Assembly (NCBI GenBank): GCA_964627455.1
Contig: CAZVKC010000021.1
Span: forward strand, 37,011 to 101,010
DNA from: F-183 sp964627455
GTDB taxonomy: Bacteria; Acidobacteriota; Terriglobia; Bryobacterales; Bryobacteraceae
Direction: 5' to 3'
Length of the DNA stretch: 64,000 nucleotides
Below are positions 45,363 through 54,009 of this stretch, one piece after another. The position numbers and the translations under genes were made by a program. The notes under the pieces are model-generated. The model made no database searches. It worked only from the letters and a program-made list of their open reading frames with translations, and was not told the DNA's origin. How positions within the stretch are numbered: position 1 is the first letter of the stretch; every line of letters starts with the position of its first letter.

Positions 45363-48300
45363 ATGAAGCATACGCTTACAGTGGTGGGTGTGTTACTGAC
45401 AGCGGCGCTGGCAACTGCGCAGAACGCCATCGTATCCGGCACAATTCTCGATTCTTCCGGATCTGTCCTCCCAAATGCAAAAGTCTCGATTCGTAACACG
45501 GCCACCAATGTCGAATCCTCGACCACGACCAATGGCCAAGGTTATTTCTACCTGCCTCCCCAACCGCCCGGCAAGTACACCATCACAGCCAGCGCGAAAG
45601 GCTTCGCCGACGGTGTTGTGGATGACGTCATTCTCGAAGTCGGTCAGCAGCGTACCGTTTCCTTGCGCCTCCAGCCCGGCGAACTGAAGCAATCCGTCAG
45701 CGTCCAGGATGTCGCGCCCGTCATCAACGCGCAAACCGCCGATCGCGGATCCGTCGTCGAAAACCAGTTCCTCAAGTCTATCCCGTTGAATGTCCGCAAT
45801 CCGATGCTCCTGCTGACGCTCACTCCCGGCGTCACCGGTGGACTCAACGCCGGCATCAACACGGCATCCCAATCCACCACCAACAACTTCCGCATCAACG
45901 GCGGCCGCGGCGCCACCAACGAAATCCTCATCGACGGCGCCGCCAACACCGGAACCTACAACAATCAGGTCTCTGCGATGCCGCAGGTCGACGCGATCCA
46001 GGAATTCAAGGTCAACACCAGCCCCTACGCGCCGGAATTCGGACGCACCGGAGGCGGCGTCATCAGCTTCGCTATGCGCAGCGGCACGAACGCCTTCCAC
46101 GGCACCGCGCATAACTTCCTCCGCAATTCCGTCCTCGACGCCAATGGCTTCAACGCCAACCGCGCGCTGCAGCCTCGCCGCGCCTTCCGCCGCAACCAGT
46201 TCGGCGGGACCTTCAACGGCCCCGTTTGGATCCCCAAAGTCTACGACGGCCACAACAAGACTTTCTTCTTCTTCGCATATGAGGGCCTGCGCGAACGCAG
46301 CATCAACAGCTTCACCGGCTCGGTTCCCACTGACCTCGAACGCGTCGGCAACTTCTCCGAAACCCGCCTGCAGAACGGCGCGCTGATCCAGATCTTCGAT
46401 CCCCGCACCACCCGCCTCGATCCCAACCGCCCGGCCGGGACCACACGCTACATCCGCGATCCCTTCGCCGGCAATATCATTCCCACGAACCTGCTCGGCG
46501 TCACGGCGAAAGCGCTGCTCGCCTACTACCCCAAGCCCAATCAGCGCGGCGACGGACTCAGCAATACCAACAATTTCTTCAGTTCCGCCGCGAACTCGCT
46601 CGATGGCGACCGCATCGATATGAAGTTCGACCACGCCATCAACAGCGCCAACAACGTCTTCTTCCGCTACAACAAATTCGAAAACATCAACGCCCAGCCG
46701 CTGGTGTTCGACAACGTCGCTTCGCCCGTCCAGACGCCCAATCGCATCCCCGGCATCAACATTGCGGGCAACCACACATGGACCGCGTCGCCTTCTTTCC
46801 TCGTCGAACACTTCCTCGCTCAGAATCAGAGCGAAACCAACCGCATCCCGCTCTCGCTCGGCTTCGACCAGAAGACACTGGGACTCCCGGATTCAGTAGT
46901 CACCCCGCAGCGTCAGGCGTACTTCCCCGTCGTCGGCATCGGCCGCCTCACCGGACTCGGCCCGCAAGGAACCGCCTCCAACGCCGTCGTCTCGAAGACC
47001 CTGCAATATCAGGTCAAAGCCACAAAGCTCTTCGGCAAGCACACGATGAAATTCGGCTATGACTGGCGCCGCTTCCGCGTTTCGATTGACAATGTGCCAC
47101 CGCTCAGCATGGGCGCCGGTTCCACCTTCACTGCCGGACCCAATCCGCAAGCTGCCGCCGCAGCGTCGGGCCACGGCCTCGCCGACATGTTCCTCGGCAT
47201 CGCCACCGTCAGCTACACCATCCGTCCACTCGAACGCCACCAGCATTTCTATAACGGCATGTTCATTCAGGACGAATGGCGCATCAACAGCAAACTCACG
47301 GCGACCTTCGGCCTTCGCTACCAGATCGAAACGCCGCGCACCGAAGCGCTCAATCAGTACGTGTATCTCGATTTGAATTCGCCCTCGCCGCTCCGCTCGC
47401 AAGTGCCGTCGCTTCCGAATCTCTCCGGTGGACTCGGCTTCGTCGGAACCAAAGACCAACCCGAACGCCGCACGCAATTGGTCGAGAAAACCAACTTCGA
47501 TCCCCGCGTCGGCCTCGCGTTCCAGGCCAATTCGAAAACCGTGATCCGCGCGGGTTTCGGCATCTTCCATCACCCGCTGGTCCCCAATACGGATCTTGCC
47601 CTCGGCTTCTCTCGCTCGACCTCATCGCTGATAGCAGAACCGGATGGCGTCACGCCGCGCTACAACCTGTCGAACCCCTGGCCGACGGGACTCCAGCAGC
47701 CCACCGGCAACAGCCTCGGCTTGAACACGCTCCTCGGAACCGGCATCAGCGGACCTCTCCGTATCCAGAAACTGCCGCTGCAATCGCAGTGGTCGTTCGA
47801 TATCCAGCGCCAGTTGCCGTGGAACTGGGTCGTGGAAGCCGGTTATGCCGGAACCAACGGCTATCGCCTTCCCGCCGGTGTGCAGTACAACCAGTTGACC
47901 CGCGCGCAGGTCGCCGAGTACGGTTCCCGTCTTCTGCAGACCGTCGACAATCCCTTCTTCGGCATCATCACCGACACCTCCTCGACGCTCAGCCAGGCGC
48001 GCGTCCAACAGGGCCAGCTTCTGCGTCCGTACCCGCAATTCACCGGCATGACCGGGTCGCAGGTCGGCACGGGCCAGTCGAGCTATCACGCATTGCAGAC
48101 CCGCGTCGAACGCCGCTATTCGAAGGGACTCGCAGTCCTCTTCGCCTATACATGGTCGAAGACGATCGACAATACTTCGGAACTCGGCGGCTTCCTCGGC
48201 GCGGCGCCCGGCTACCAGGACAACTACTGCTTCGCCTGCGATCGCAGCCTCTCTTATCAGGACGTGCCGCATTCGCTGCGCTTCTCCACGCGCTATGACC

Positions 48301-48800
48301 TCCCGAAAGTCACGAAGAACAAGCTTCTCGGCTACGCCGTGAATGGCTGGGGTATCGGTACGTTCATCAATTTTGATTCCGGCACGCCGCTGAGCGTCTC
48401 GTCCCCGAATGACTCGAACAGCTTCGGCGGAGGCGGAATGCGTCCGATGGCGACCGGCCAGAGAGCCAGGGTCGACAACATCGAATGGCGCGATGGCGGC
48501 ACGTACTTCAACACCGCCGCCTTCACGCGCACGCCGCAGTTCCAGTTCGGCAACGTCAGCCGCACGCTGCCGGATGTCCGCATCCCCAACTCCTGGAACT
48601 GGGACGCGCTCATCGAAAAGCGCTTCCAACTCACCGAACGCTTTGCCCTCGACTTCCGCAACGAGTTCTTCAACCTCACGAACTCCGTCGTCTTTGCGGG
48701 ACCGGGAACCAGCATCACGGCCGGTGATTTCGGCAAGATCACGCTGCGGCAGAACAACACGCCGCGGCAGATCCAGTTCGCGCTTCGCCTCAGCTTCTAG
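45363..48800 (+). CDS. Oar-like TonB-dependent outer-membrane receptor with carboxypeptidase-regulatory domain
   Basis: 1145 residues from ATG 45363, chosen for the signal peptide (KHTLTVVGVLLTAALATAQ). Residues about 20-105 are a CarboxypepD_reg beta-sandwich (AIVSGTILDSSGSVLPNAKV, GYFYLPPQPPGKYTITASA). Residues about 120-220 are plug-like (FRINGGRGATNEILIDGAAN, VDAIQEFKVNTSPYAPEFGR, TGGGVISFAMRSGTN). A long beta-barrel with aromatic strands ends in QIQFALRLSF, with C-terminal Phe. Proteins of this Oar-like type are abundant in Acidobacteria and are thought to import oligosaccharides or peptides. No TonB/ExbBD gene is near. It is divergent from the atp operon. The substrate is unknown. Confidence 0.92.
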   Translation: MKHTLTVVGVLLTAALATAQNAIVSGTILDSSGSVLPNAKVSIRNTATNVESSTTTNGQGYFYLPPQPPGKYTITASAKGFADGVVDDVILEVGQQRTVSLRLQPGELKQSVSVQDVAPVINAQTADRGSVVENQFLKSIPLNVRNPMLLLTLTPGVTGGLNAGINTASQSTTNNFRINGGRGATNEILIDGAANTGTYNNQVSAMPQVDAIQEFKVNTSPYAPEFGRTGGGVISFAMRSGTNAFHGTAHNFLRNSVLDANGFNANRALQPRRAFRRNQFGGTFNGPVWIPKVYDGHNKTFFFFAYEGLRERSINSFTGSVPTDLERVGNFSETRLQNGALIQIFDPRTTRLDPNRPAGTTRYIRDPFAGNIIPTNLLGVTAKALLAYYPKPNQRGDGLSNTNNFFSSAANSLDGDRIDMKFDHAINSANNVFFRYNKFENINAQPLVFDNVASPVQTPNRIPGINIAGNHTWTASPSFLVEHFLAQNQSETNRIPLSLGFDQKTLGLPDSVVTPQRQAYFPVVGIGRLTGLGPQGTASNAVVSKTLQYQVKATKLFGKHTMKFGYDWRRFRVSIDNVPPLSMGAGSTFTAGPNPQAAAAASGHGLADMFLGIATVSYTIRPLERHQHFYNGMFIQDEWRINSKLTATFGLRYQIETPRTEALNQYVYLDLNSPSPLRSQVPSLPNLSGGLGFVGTKDQPERRTQLVEKTNFDPRVGLAFQANSKTVIRAGFGIFHHPLVPNTDLALGFSRSTSSLIAEPDGVTPRYNLSNPWPTGLQQPTGNSLGLNTLLGTGISGPLRIQKLPLQSQWSFDIQRQLPWNWVVEAGYAGTNGYRLPAGVQYNQLTRAQVAEYGSRLLQTVDNPFFGIITDTSSTLSQARVQQGQLLRPYPQFTGMTGSQVGTGQSSYHALQTRVERRYSKGLAVLFAYTWSKTIDNTSELGGFLGAAPGYQDNYCFACDRSLSYQDVPHSLRFSTRYDLPKVTKNKLLGYAVNGWGIGTFINFDSGTPLSVSSPNDSNSFGGGGMRPMATGQRARVDNIEWRDGGTYFNTAAFTRTPQFQFGNVSRTLPDVRIPNSWNWDALIEKRFQLTERFALDFRNEFFNLTNSVVFAGPGTSITAGDFGKITLRQNNTPRQIQFALRLSF

Positions 48801-48834
48801 GGCGAAACCGCGGCCGCTGTTACCATGTCTGGAA

Positions 48835-50145
48835 ATGAGTCAAACAGCAGTGAATGCCGGGGTGATCGGCCTCGGCAACGTAGGCTCCGGCACGCTCGAC
48901 ATCCTCGCGAAGAATCGCGAACAGATCGAGCGCAAGCTGGGATTTCCGATTCGGGTAACAGCGGTCTGCAGCCGGTCCATCGCATCGAAGACTTTGCCGG
49001 ACGGCCTCGGTGAACCTTTCCGGACCACCAACTGGCAGGAAGTCGTCACGCGTCCCGATGTGGACGTGGTCCTCGAACTCGTCGGAGGAACCGGTGTCGC
49101 GCGCGAAATCATCGACGCCGCGATCGCTGCGGGCAAAAGCGTCATCACTGCGAACAAAGAATTGATGGCCGCATCCGGCGTCGACCTCTGGAAGAAAGCC
49201 AGTGACAAAGGCGTCGCGCTGGCCATGGAAGCCTCCGTCGCGGGCGGCATCCCGATCCACGACGTCATTCGCGAAGGCGTCGCGAGCGACAAGATCCAAA
49301 CGCTCTACGGCATCCTCAACGGCACCAGCAACTACATCCTCACCGAGATCGAAAAGCACGGCACCGACTTCGACGTCGTGCTGGCCGAAGCGCAGCGTCT
49401 CGGCTATGCCGAGGCGGATCCCAGCGCGGACGTTGACGGTTACGACGCGCGCTCCAAACTGGCTCTGCTCGCGGCTCTCGCATTCGGCGAACGCGTACCC
49501 ACCGACCACATCTATACGGAAGGCATCCGGCGCATCTCGCCCGTCGACTTCGATTACGCGCATCGCCTCGATCACACCATCCGCCTCATCTGCTCGGCCC
49601 GCCGCGCCCCCAATGGGCTGCTGCTTTCCGTTCGCCCCTCGCTGATTCCGCGTTCGACGATCCTCGCCAGCGTGCAAGGCGCCTATAACGCGGTGTGGAT
49701 GCGCGGCGAATTCGGCCAGGACACCTTCTATTACGGCCGCGGCGCGGGTCCGCACCCGACCGGCGTTGCCGTCGTCAGCGACCTGATGCGGGTTGCCCGC
49801 GACATCCGCGGAGGCAACCCCTGCCGCGTCTCGCCGTTCTCCTTCCAGGACCTCCGCGAGCACGAGCCCACGCCCATCACCACACACAAAGCCCCGTATT
49901 TCCTGCGTTTCCGCGTCGAGGACCAACCCGGCATCATTGCCCGCCTCGCCGCAGCGCTCGCCGAGCAGAAGATCAGCATCGAGGCTGTGTTCCAACTCCC
50001 TAGCGATAACTGGCGGAACCTGCCGTTCGTCATCACCGTGGAACCAACCACCGAACAGTCGGTCCGGCAGGCGCTCGCTGCGATGCGCAGCATGTCGTTC
50101 CTCACCGAAGCCCCGCTCGCCCTGCCCATGGAGAAAGGTCTATGA
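48835..50145 (+). CDS. hom: Homoserine dehydrogenase
   Basis: 436 residues from ATG 48835; the open frame upstream is inside the TonB receptor gene. NAD(P)-binding GVIGLGNVGSGT (9-20), VITANKELMAASG, MEASVAGGIPIHDVIREGVA, ILNGTSNYILTEIEKHGTDF, LGYAEADPSADVDGYDARSK (substrate and catalytic Lys region) are diagnostic. Residues about 355-430 are a C-terminal ACT domain (YFLRFRVEDQPGIIARLAAA), which usually carries threonine feedback inhibition. It reduces aspartate semialdehyde to homoserine for threonine and methionine. Its stop overlaps the start of an exported methyltransferase gene (ATGA), the first of three genes coupled behind it. Confidence 0.96.
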   Translation: MSQTAVNAGVIGLGNVGSGTLDILAKNREQIERKLGFPIRVTAVCSRSIASKTLPDGLGEPFRTTNWQEVVTRPDVDVVLELVGGTGVAREIIDAAIAAGKSVITANKELMAASGVDLWKKASDKGVALAMEASVAGGIPIHDVIREGVASDKIQTLYGILNGTSNYILTEIEKHGTDFDVVLAEAQRLGYAEADPSADVDGYDARSKLALLAALAFGERVPTDHIYTEGIRRISPVDFDYAHRLDHTIRLICSARRAPNGLLLSVRPSLIPRSTILASVQGAYNAVWMRGEFGQDTFYYGRGAGPHPTGVAVVSDLMRVARDIRGGNPCRVSPFSFQDLREHEPTPITTHKAPYFLRFRVEDQPGIIARLAAALAEQKISIEAVFQLPSDNWRNLPFVITVEPTTEQSVRQALAAMRSMSFLTEAPLALPMEKGL

Positions 50146-50810
50146 GAATCGCCGTTCTTGTTGCACTCGTCGCAACGTCTCTGATCGCGCAAGTCGCCAA
50201 AGACGCGAACCGCGCCTACCAGTCGAAGGAAGGCCGCGAGAACATCGCGAAAACCCTCGCCGATCCGCATCGCGACGGCCGCCAGAAGCCTGCTGAACTG
50301 ATCACTGCGCTCGAGATCAAACCCGGCATGTCGGTCGCCGATGTCGGCACCGGCGTCGGCTATCTTCTGCCCTGGTTGAGCAGCGCCGTGGGACCCAAGG
50401 GCAAAGTCACCGGCGAAGACATCCAGTTCGACTTCATGGAAAAGGCGCAAGCGCTCGCACGCGACAAGAAACTCGATAATGTGAAGTTTATCGTCGGCTC
50501 TGAGCGCGACGCCAAACTCGGCGAAGGCACGATGGACCTCGTCCTCACGCTCGACGTCTACCATCACTTCGACTATCCCGATATGATGCTCGCCTCGATT
50601 GCGAAGGCGCTCAAGCCCGGCGGCCGTTTCGCCATCATCGACTTTTACAAGCGTCCCGACGCGATGCCCAGCGGGAACGCCGTGCAGCACATCCGCCTCG
50701 ATATCGACGACGTGATCCGCGAAGTCGAAGAGAACGGCTTCAAGCTCACCAAGCCGCCGCAGGAACACATCCCGCACAGCCAGTACATCGCCATCTTCAC
50801 GAAGAAATAA
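50142..50810 (+). CDS. SAM-dependent methyltransferase with N-terminal signal peptide
   Basis: 222 residues. Residues 1-18 (RIAVLVALVATSLIAQ) look like a signal peptide. The rest is a class I methyltransferase: motif I MSVADVGTGVGYLLPWLS, motif II-like GKVTGEDIQFDFMEKAQALA, DLVLTLDVYHHFDYPDMML and KPGGRFAIIDFYKRPDAMP. The SAM-binding Gly motif is intact. Export is puzzling because SAM is cytoplasmic; the segment may instead be a membrane anchor. The start overlaps the hom stop, and the stop overlaps the dut start by one base (TAATG). The substrate is unknown. Confidence 0.85.
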   Translation: MRIAVLVALVATSLIAQVAKDANRAYQSKEGRENIAKTLADPHRDGRQKPAELITALEIKPGMSVADVGTGVGYLLPWLSSAVGPKGKVTGEDIQFDFMEKAQALARDKKLDNVKFIVGSERDAKLGEGTMDLVLTLDVYHHFDYPDMMLASIAKALKPGGRFAIIDFYKRPDAMPSGNAVQHIRLDIDDVIREVEENGFKLTKPPQEHIPHSQYIAIFTKK

Positions 50811-51241
50811 TGAAAATCAAAATCAAGCGTCTGCACGCGGACGCGCAGATCCCGCAGTACGCGCATGGTCCGCTCGAAGACGCCGGCATGGACCTCCACG
50901 CCGTTGAAGACGTCACGCTCGAACCTCGCGTCGCGCGCCTCGTCCCCACGGGATTGTCGATCGAAGTGCCTCCCGGATACGAAGCCCAACTGCGTCCCCG
51001 TAGCGGACTCGCGTTGAAGCACGCCATCACGCTGCCCAACTCGCCCGCCACCATCGACCCCGGCTATCGCGGCGAAGTGAAGGTCATCCTGCTCAATCTC
51101 GGCAACGATCCGTATGTCGTCCACAAGGGCGACCGCATCGCGCAGATGGTGATCGCCAAGTACGAAGCCGTCGAGTTCGAAGAGACGGACCTCAGCGATT
51201 CGAACCGCGGCGCCGGCGGCTTCGGATCCTCGGGCCGGTAA
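50810..51241 (+). CDS. dut: Deoxyuridine triphosphatase (dUTPase)
   Basis: 143 residues, trimeric type. All five motifs are present: EDAGMDLHA (1), RPRSGLALK (2), PATIDPGYRGEV (3), HKGDRIAQMVI (4) and the flexible C-terminal RGAGGFGSSG (5). It splits dUTP to dUMP and pyrophosphate, keeping uracil out of DNA and feeding thymidylate synthesis. A family 5 uracil-DNA glycosylase lies elsewhere in this window (13739). The start shares a base with the methyltransferase stop. Confidence 0.97.
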   Translation: MKIKIKRLHADAQIPQYAHGPLEDAGMDLHAVEDVTLEPRVARLVPTGLSIEVPPGYEAQLRPRSGLALKHAITLPNSPATIDPGYRGEVKVILLNLGNDPYVVHKGDRIAQMVIAKYEAVEFEETDLSDSNRGAGGFGSSGR

Positions 51242-51247
51242 GCATCC

Positions 51248-52105
51248 ATGCGGAGCCTCGCACTGCTATTCGCTGTAGCCGCCTTTGCCGCGGATCCGGC
51301 GCCGCCGCTCGTCATCATCGGCATCGACGGATTCAGCGCGGAAGCTGTCCGCAAAGCGCCGGTCCCCAACATCCGCCGCATGATGGCGGCCGGCGCGTGG
51401 ACCCTCAACGCGCGCGGCGTCATGCCCACCGTATCCTCGCCCAACTGGGCGTCGATCATCATGGGCGCGGGACCCGAACAGCACGGCGTCACCTCGAACG
51501 AGTGGCAGACCTTCAACGCGGAAATCAAGCCGGTCTGCACGAGTCCGCTCGCGCCCGAGCAATTCCCGTCGATCTTCGGTCAGTTCCGCCAGCAGCGCCC
51601 CAATGCGAAGATTGCAGTCATCCACGACTGGAAAGATTTTGCCCGCCTGCTCGAACGCAAAGCCGCCAATGAACTCCGTCACGTGAAAGGTTCGCCCGAG
51701 GCCACCACTGCCGCCCTCGAATATTGGCGCGCGTCGAAGCCGGATCTTCTCTTCCTGCATCTCGACGACGTGGATCACGCCGGCCACAACAACGAGTGGC
51801 ATTCCGAAAAATACTTCGCGGAAGTCGCCGTGATCGACACGCTCGTCGGCAAGGTGCTCGACGCCATCGACATCACCAAAACCAACGTGCTCCTCGTCGC
51901 GGACCACGGCGGCCTCGGCACGAAGCACGGTGGATTGACGATGGTCGAACTCGAAGTCCCGTGGATTGCCGCAGGTCCCGGAGTGCCGAAGCTTGGTGAA
52001 TTGAAGAAGCCCGTCGCCAGTCTCGACACCGCCGCAGTAGCGGCCGCACTACTGAAGATCCAGCCCAACCCCTGCTGGACCGCGCGCAATGTCCTTGCGC
52101 GCTAA
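51248..52105 (+). CDS. Exported alkaline-phosphatase-superfamily phosphodiesterase
   Basis: 285 residues with a signal peptide (RSLALLFAVAAFAADP). The fold of type I phosphodiesterase/nucleotide pyrophosphatase is seen in PPLVIIGIDGFSAEAVRKAP (first metal Asp), the nucleophile region MPTVSSPNWASIIMG (Thr or Ser), FLHLDDVDHAGHN (Asp and His ligands), VLLVADHGGLGTKHGG (Asp-His pair and third His). The product is periplasmic and may cleave nucleotide or lipid phosphodiesters. It is 6 bases after dut and completes the hom-methyltransferase-dut-phosphatase chain. Its end overlaps by 4 bases the end of the convergent cas6-like gene. Confidence 0.88.
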   Translation: MRSLALLFAVAAFAADPAPPLVIIGIDGFSAEAVRKAPVPNIRRMMAAGAWTLNARGVMPTVSSPNWASIIMGAGPEQHGVTSNEWQTFNAEIKPVCTSPLAPEQFPSIFGQFRQQRPNAKIAVIHDWKDFARLLERKAANELRHVKGSPEATTAALEYWRASKPDLLFLHLDDVDHAGHNNEWHSEKYFAEVAVIDTLVGKVLDAIDITKTNVLLVADHGGLGTKHGGLTMVELEVPWIAAGPGVPKLGELKKPVASLDTAAVAAALLKIQPNPCWTARNVLAR

Positions 52106-52971
52106 GGCGCAGCCACCACGCGGATCTCGCCTTTCCCCCAAACAGTCTGTCGGCCCACGCCAGTAAACTGCGCCGCACGCAGCAATGGCAGGAACTCGCC
52201 GACCGCACCGGCATAGCGCGCCAGTCCCACGAACCCGCCCAGTTCATGTGTCTGGTGCGTCTTCGTGCTGAATCGCGTCACGTGCGAAACGCGGCCCGCC
52301 TGAAACTCCGCCAGCCGCACACCCTGCGCACGCTCCACGAGTCCCGTCCAATCGAGAGACACATCCCCGCAGTCGTACAGCCGGCTCAGCGAACCCAGCC
52401 TGTCACGCACGCGAGCAATCAGCACCGGGAACTCTGGCCGCGACACGATCCGTCCCTCGTGCTTCAACTCGGTCGGCGTAACAAACTCAATCGTGACGCC
52501 GCCAGTCTCCGGCTCGGGCGCCAGCGAAATCTCCCGAGGCTCGCTCACGAGAACCTCCGTCAGCCGCACTCGATTCCGTCCAGGGCCCAGCCCCGTCTCG
52601 GCCAGACGCGCAATCGCGCGAGCCAGCGCATCCACGGGCGCCCGCTCGATCAAAAACAAGTTCAAATCAAAGTGAAACTTCGTCGTGGCGGTCACTCCGT
52701 CGAGGTGTGACGCCCGCAGCACGAAAGGCCGCGGCGGATCCTGCAACCCGCTAGGACCCTCAGGAAGCACAGGCTCAAAAATCCGAGCGTAGTCGCACTC
52801 CAGCCGTCGCGCACAAGTCCGTGCCGACTCACACTCCGGCACGCAACTCACTTCGCGAAGCGTACTCCCCAAAGCCCCGCGAAGCACATTCGACGCCTTC
52901 CCCGGAGGAAAGTAAACACTCCCCTCCGCCGCCAAACAAACGAACCGCAGACTCCGCCACCGAAACAGCAT
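52102..52971 (-). CDS. Orphan Cas6-like RNA endonuclease (RAMP)
   Basis: 289 residues. N-terminal KASNVLRGALGSTLREV followed by four Cys (43, 47, 53, 59) and YARIFEP is the pattern of the Cas6 group whose sequences read LRGALG...C..C..C..YxxLF. The C-terminal GGFVGLARYAGAVGEFLPLL and the Gly-rich loop GVGRQTVWGKGEIRV are typical of the second RAMP fold. Cas6 cuts CRISPR precursor RNA at repeat hairpins. No other cas gene and no repeat-spacer array exist in this window. The active site His cannot be fixed from sequence alone. A REP-like double hairpin lies 10-52 bases upstream of the start. The role here is unknown. Confidence 0.8.
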   Translation of the reverse strand: MLFRWRSLRFVCLAAEGSVYFPPGKASNVLRGALGSTLREVSCVPECESARTCARRLECDYARIFEPVLPEGPSGLQDPPRPFVLRASHLDGVTATTKFHFDLNLFLIERAPVDALARAIARLAETGLGPGRNRVRLTEVLVSEPREISLAPEPETGGVTIEFVTPTELKHEGRIVSRPEFPVLIARVRDRLGSLSRLYDCGDVSLDWTGLVERAQGVRLAEFQAGRVSHVTRFSTKTHQTHELGGFVGLARYAGAVGEFLPLLRAAQFTGVGRQTVWGKGEIRVVAAP

Positions 52972-52980
52972 CAGGAACCC

Positions 52981-53023
52981 TGGTAGTGCAGGCTTCAGCC
53001 TGCGCGGGACTTCAGTCCCGCCC
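52981..53023. repeat. REP-like element with two TTCA-loop hairpins
   Basis: Two perfect palindromes in tandem: GCAGGC-TTCA-GCCTGC (52988-53003) and GCGGGAC-TTCA-GTCCCGC (53004-53021). Both have the same 4-base loop and the outer flanks are TGGTAGT and CCT. A collapsed copy is at 41085-41110. It sits between two minus-strand genes, so it would be transcribed as double hairpin RNA just ahead of the cas6-like gene. Confidence 0.8.
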
Positions 53024-53032
53024 TCTCACGAA

Positions 53033-53905
53033 CTAAGCCGAATGCCGGGCGCAAACCTCGCGCAGCTTCTTGAACAGCGCCGGCGTATGCACGAGCGGCT
53101 CCTTCTCCTCGTACTCCAGCGCCAGGTACCCGCGATAGTTATTCGCCACCAGCATCTTCGCCACGCGATCCCAATCCGACGGCCGTGGACCATTCTCGTC
53201 CTTCACCATCGCCTTCACCTGCACGTTCACCGCATACGGCGCGATCATCTCGATCTGCTCGTAAATCCGCGTCTTGAAGTTCGCCGTGTCCAGGTTGATG
53301 CCGACCCACGGACTATTCACCTGCTTCACGATCTTTACGATATTCTCTGCCTTGTCCGTGATCCCGCCGTGATTCTCGAGCCCTAGAATGATCCCGTGCT
53401 TACCCGCGTACTCGCCCGCCGGACCCAGCATCTCGGCCACCCAGTTCGCCGCATCCGCTTCCGTCGAGCCCTTGGGAACCGCGCCGCCGAACACGCGAAT
53501 ATGTCCCGCGCCCAACTTCGCCGCGACATCGATCCACTTGCGCAGATCCGCCGCCGCCTGGTCGCGAGCCGCGCCCGGGGCCTTCGTCAATTCCGTGCGA
53601 ATCGAGATTGAGTAAATCTCGATGCCCGCCTTGTACGCCGTCCGCTTCAGCGGCAGCAGGAAACTGTCCTCGGTGTTCGGGAACCAGTAAACCGTCAGGT
53701 CCACGCCGTCCAGGTCATTCTCTGCCGAAATCCGGATCAGGTCTTCGTACTTCAGTTGTCCCGACTGCAACTCGGTGCGGAACGAATACGCGCACAGTGC
53801 AGGCCGCAAGCGAGCCTTCAAGGAACCGGCCGCGTATGCAGCGGCAGCGAAAGGCGCGGCAGCGAGCGCGAATGCGGAACGGCGAGAGAACTTCGAGGTC
53901 GTCAT
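53033..53905 (-). CDS. Tat-exported sugar phosphate isomerase/epimerase-type TIM barrel protein (second copy)
   Basis: 290 residues from ATG 53905; ATG 53917 would add four residues. The N-terminus TSKFSRRSAFALAAAPFAAA is a twin-arginine signal. The barrel shows LDGVDLTVYWFPNTED, LGAGHIRVFGGAVPKGS, IILGLENHGGITDKAE, WVGINLDTANFKTRIY and GYLALEYEEKEP, with the same fold and order of metal residues as the protein at 22418-23350. It probably acts in the periplasm on a sugar derivative, but the substrate is unknown. Downstream on the same strand are the REP-like element and the cas6-like gene. Confidence 0.87.
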   Translation of the reverse strand: MTTSKFSRRSAFALAAAPFAAAAYAAGSLKARLRPALCAYSFRTELQSGQLKYEDLIRISAENDLDGVDLTVYWFPNTEDSFLLPLKRTAYKAGIEIYSISIRTELTKAPGAARDQAAADLRKWIDVAAKLGAGHIRVFGGAVPKGSTEADAANWVAEMLGPAGEYAGKHGIILGLENHGGITDKAENIVKIVKQVNSPWVGINLDTANFKTRIYEQIEMIAPYAVNVQVKAMVKDENGPRPSDWDRVAKMLVANNYRGYLALEYEEKEPLVHTPALFKKLREVCARHSA

Positions 53906-54009
53906 CAGTAAGAGCATAACGCAGACGTCACGCCCGTTCCCGGCATGCCGGCCGCCATTCGCCCCATAGGTGCAACAACGCCACCCGAAACCTCGTCCAC
54001 AATGGCCAT

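Noticed and set aside
45393..46811. Long open frame of 472 codons antisense to the TonB receptor
   Set aside because: High G+C opens antisense frames; composition is Glu/Val/Asp/Gly shadow of the receptor codons, with no motif, signal or ribosome site. The same applies to 5157-6227, 12787-13815, 24131-25882, 38978-40381, 48820-49995, 59591-60688 and 62933-63985.
52000..54000. CRISPR array near the cas6-like gene
   Set aside because: Only one double hairpin is present; no direct repeats with regular spacers were found there or elsewhere in the window.
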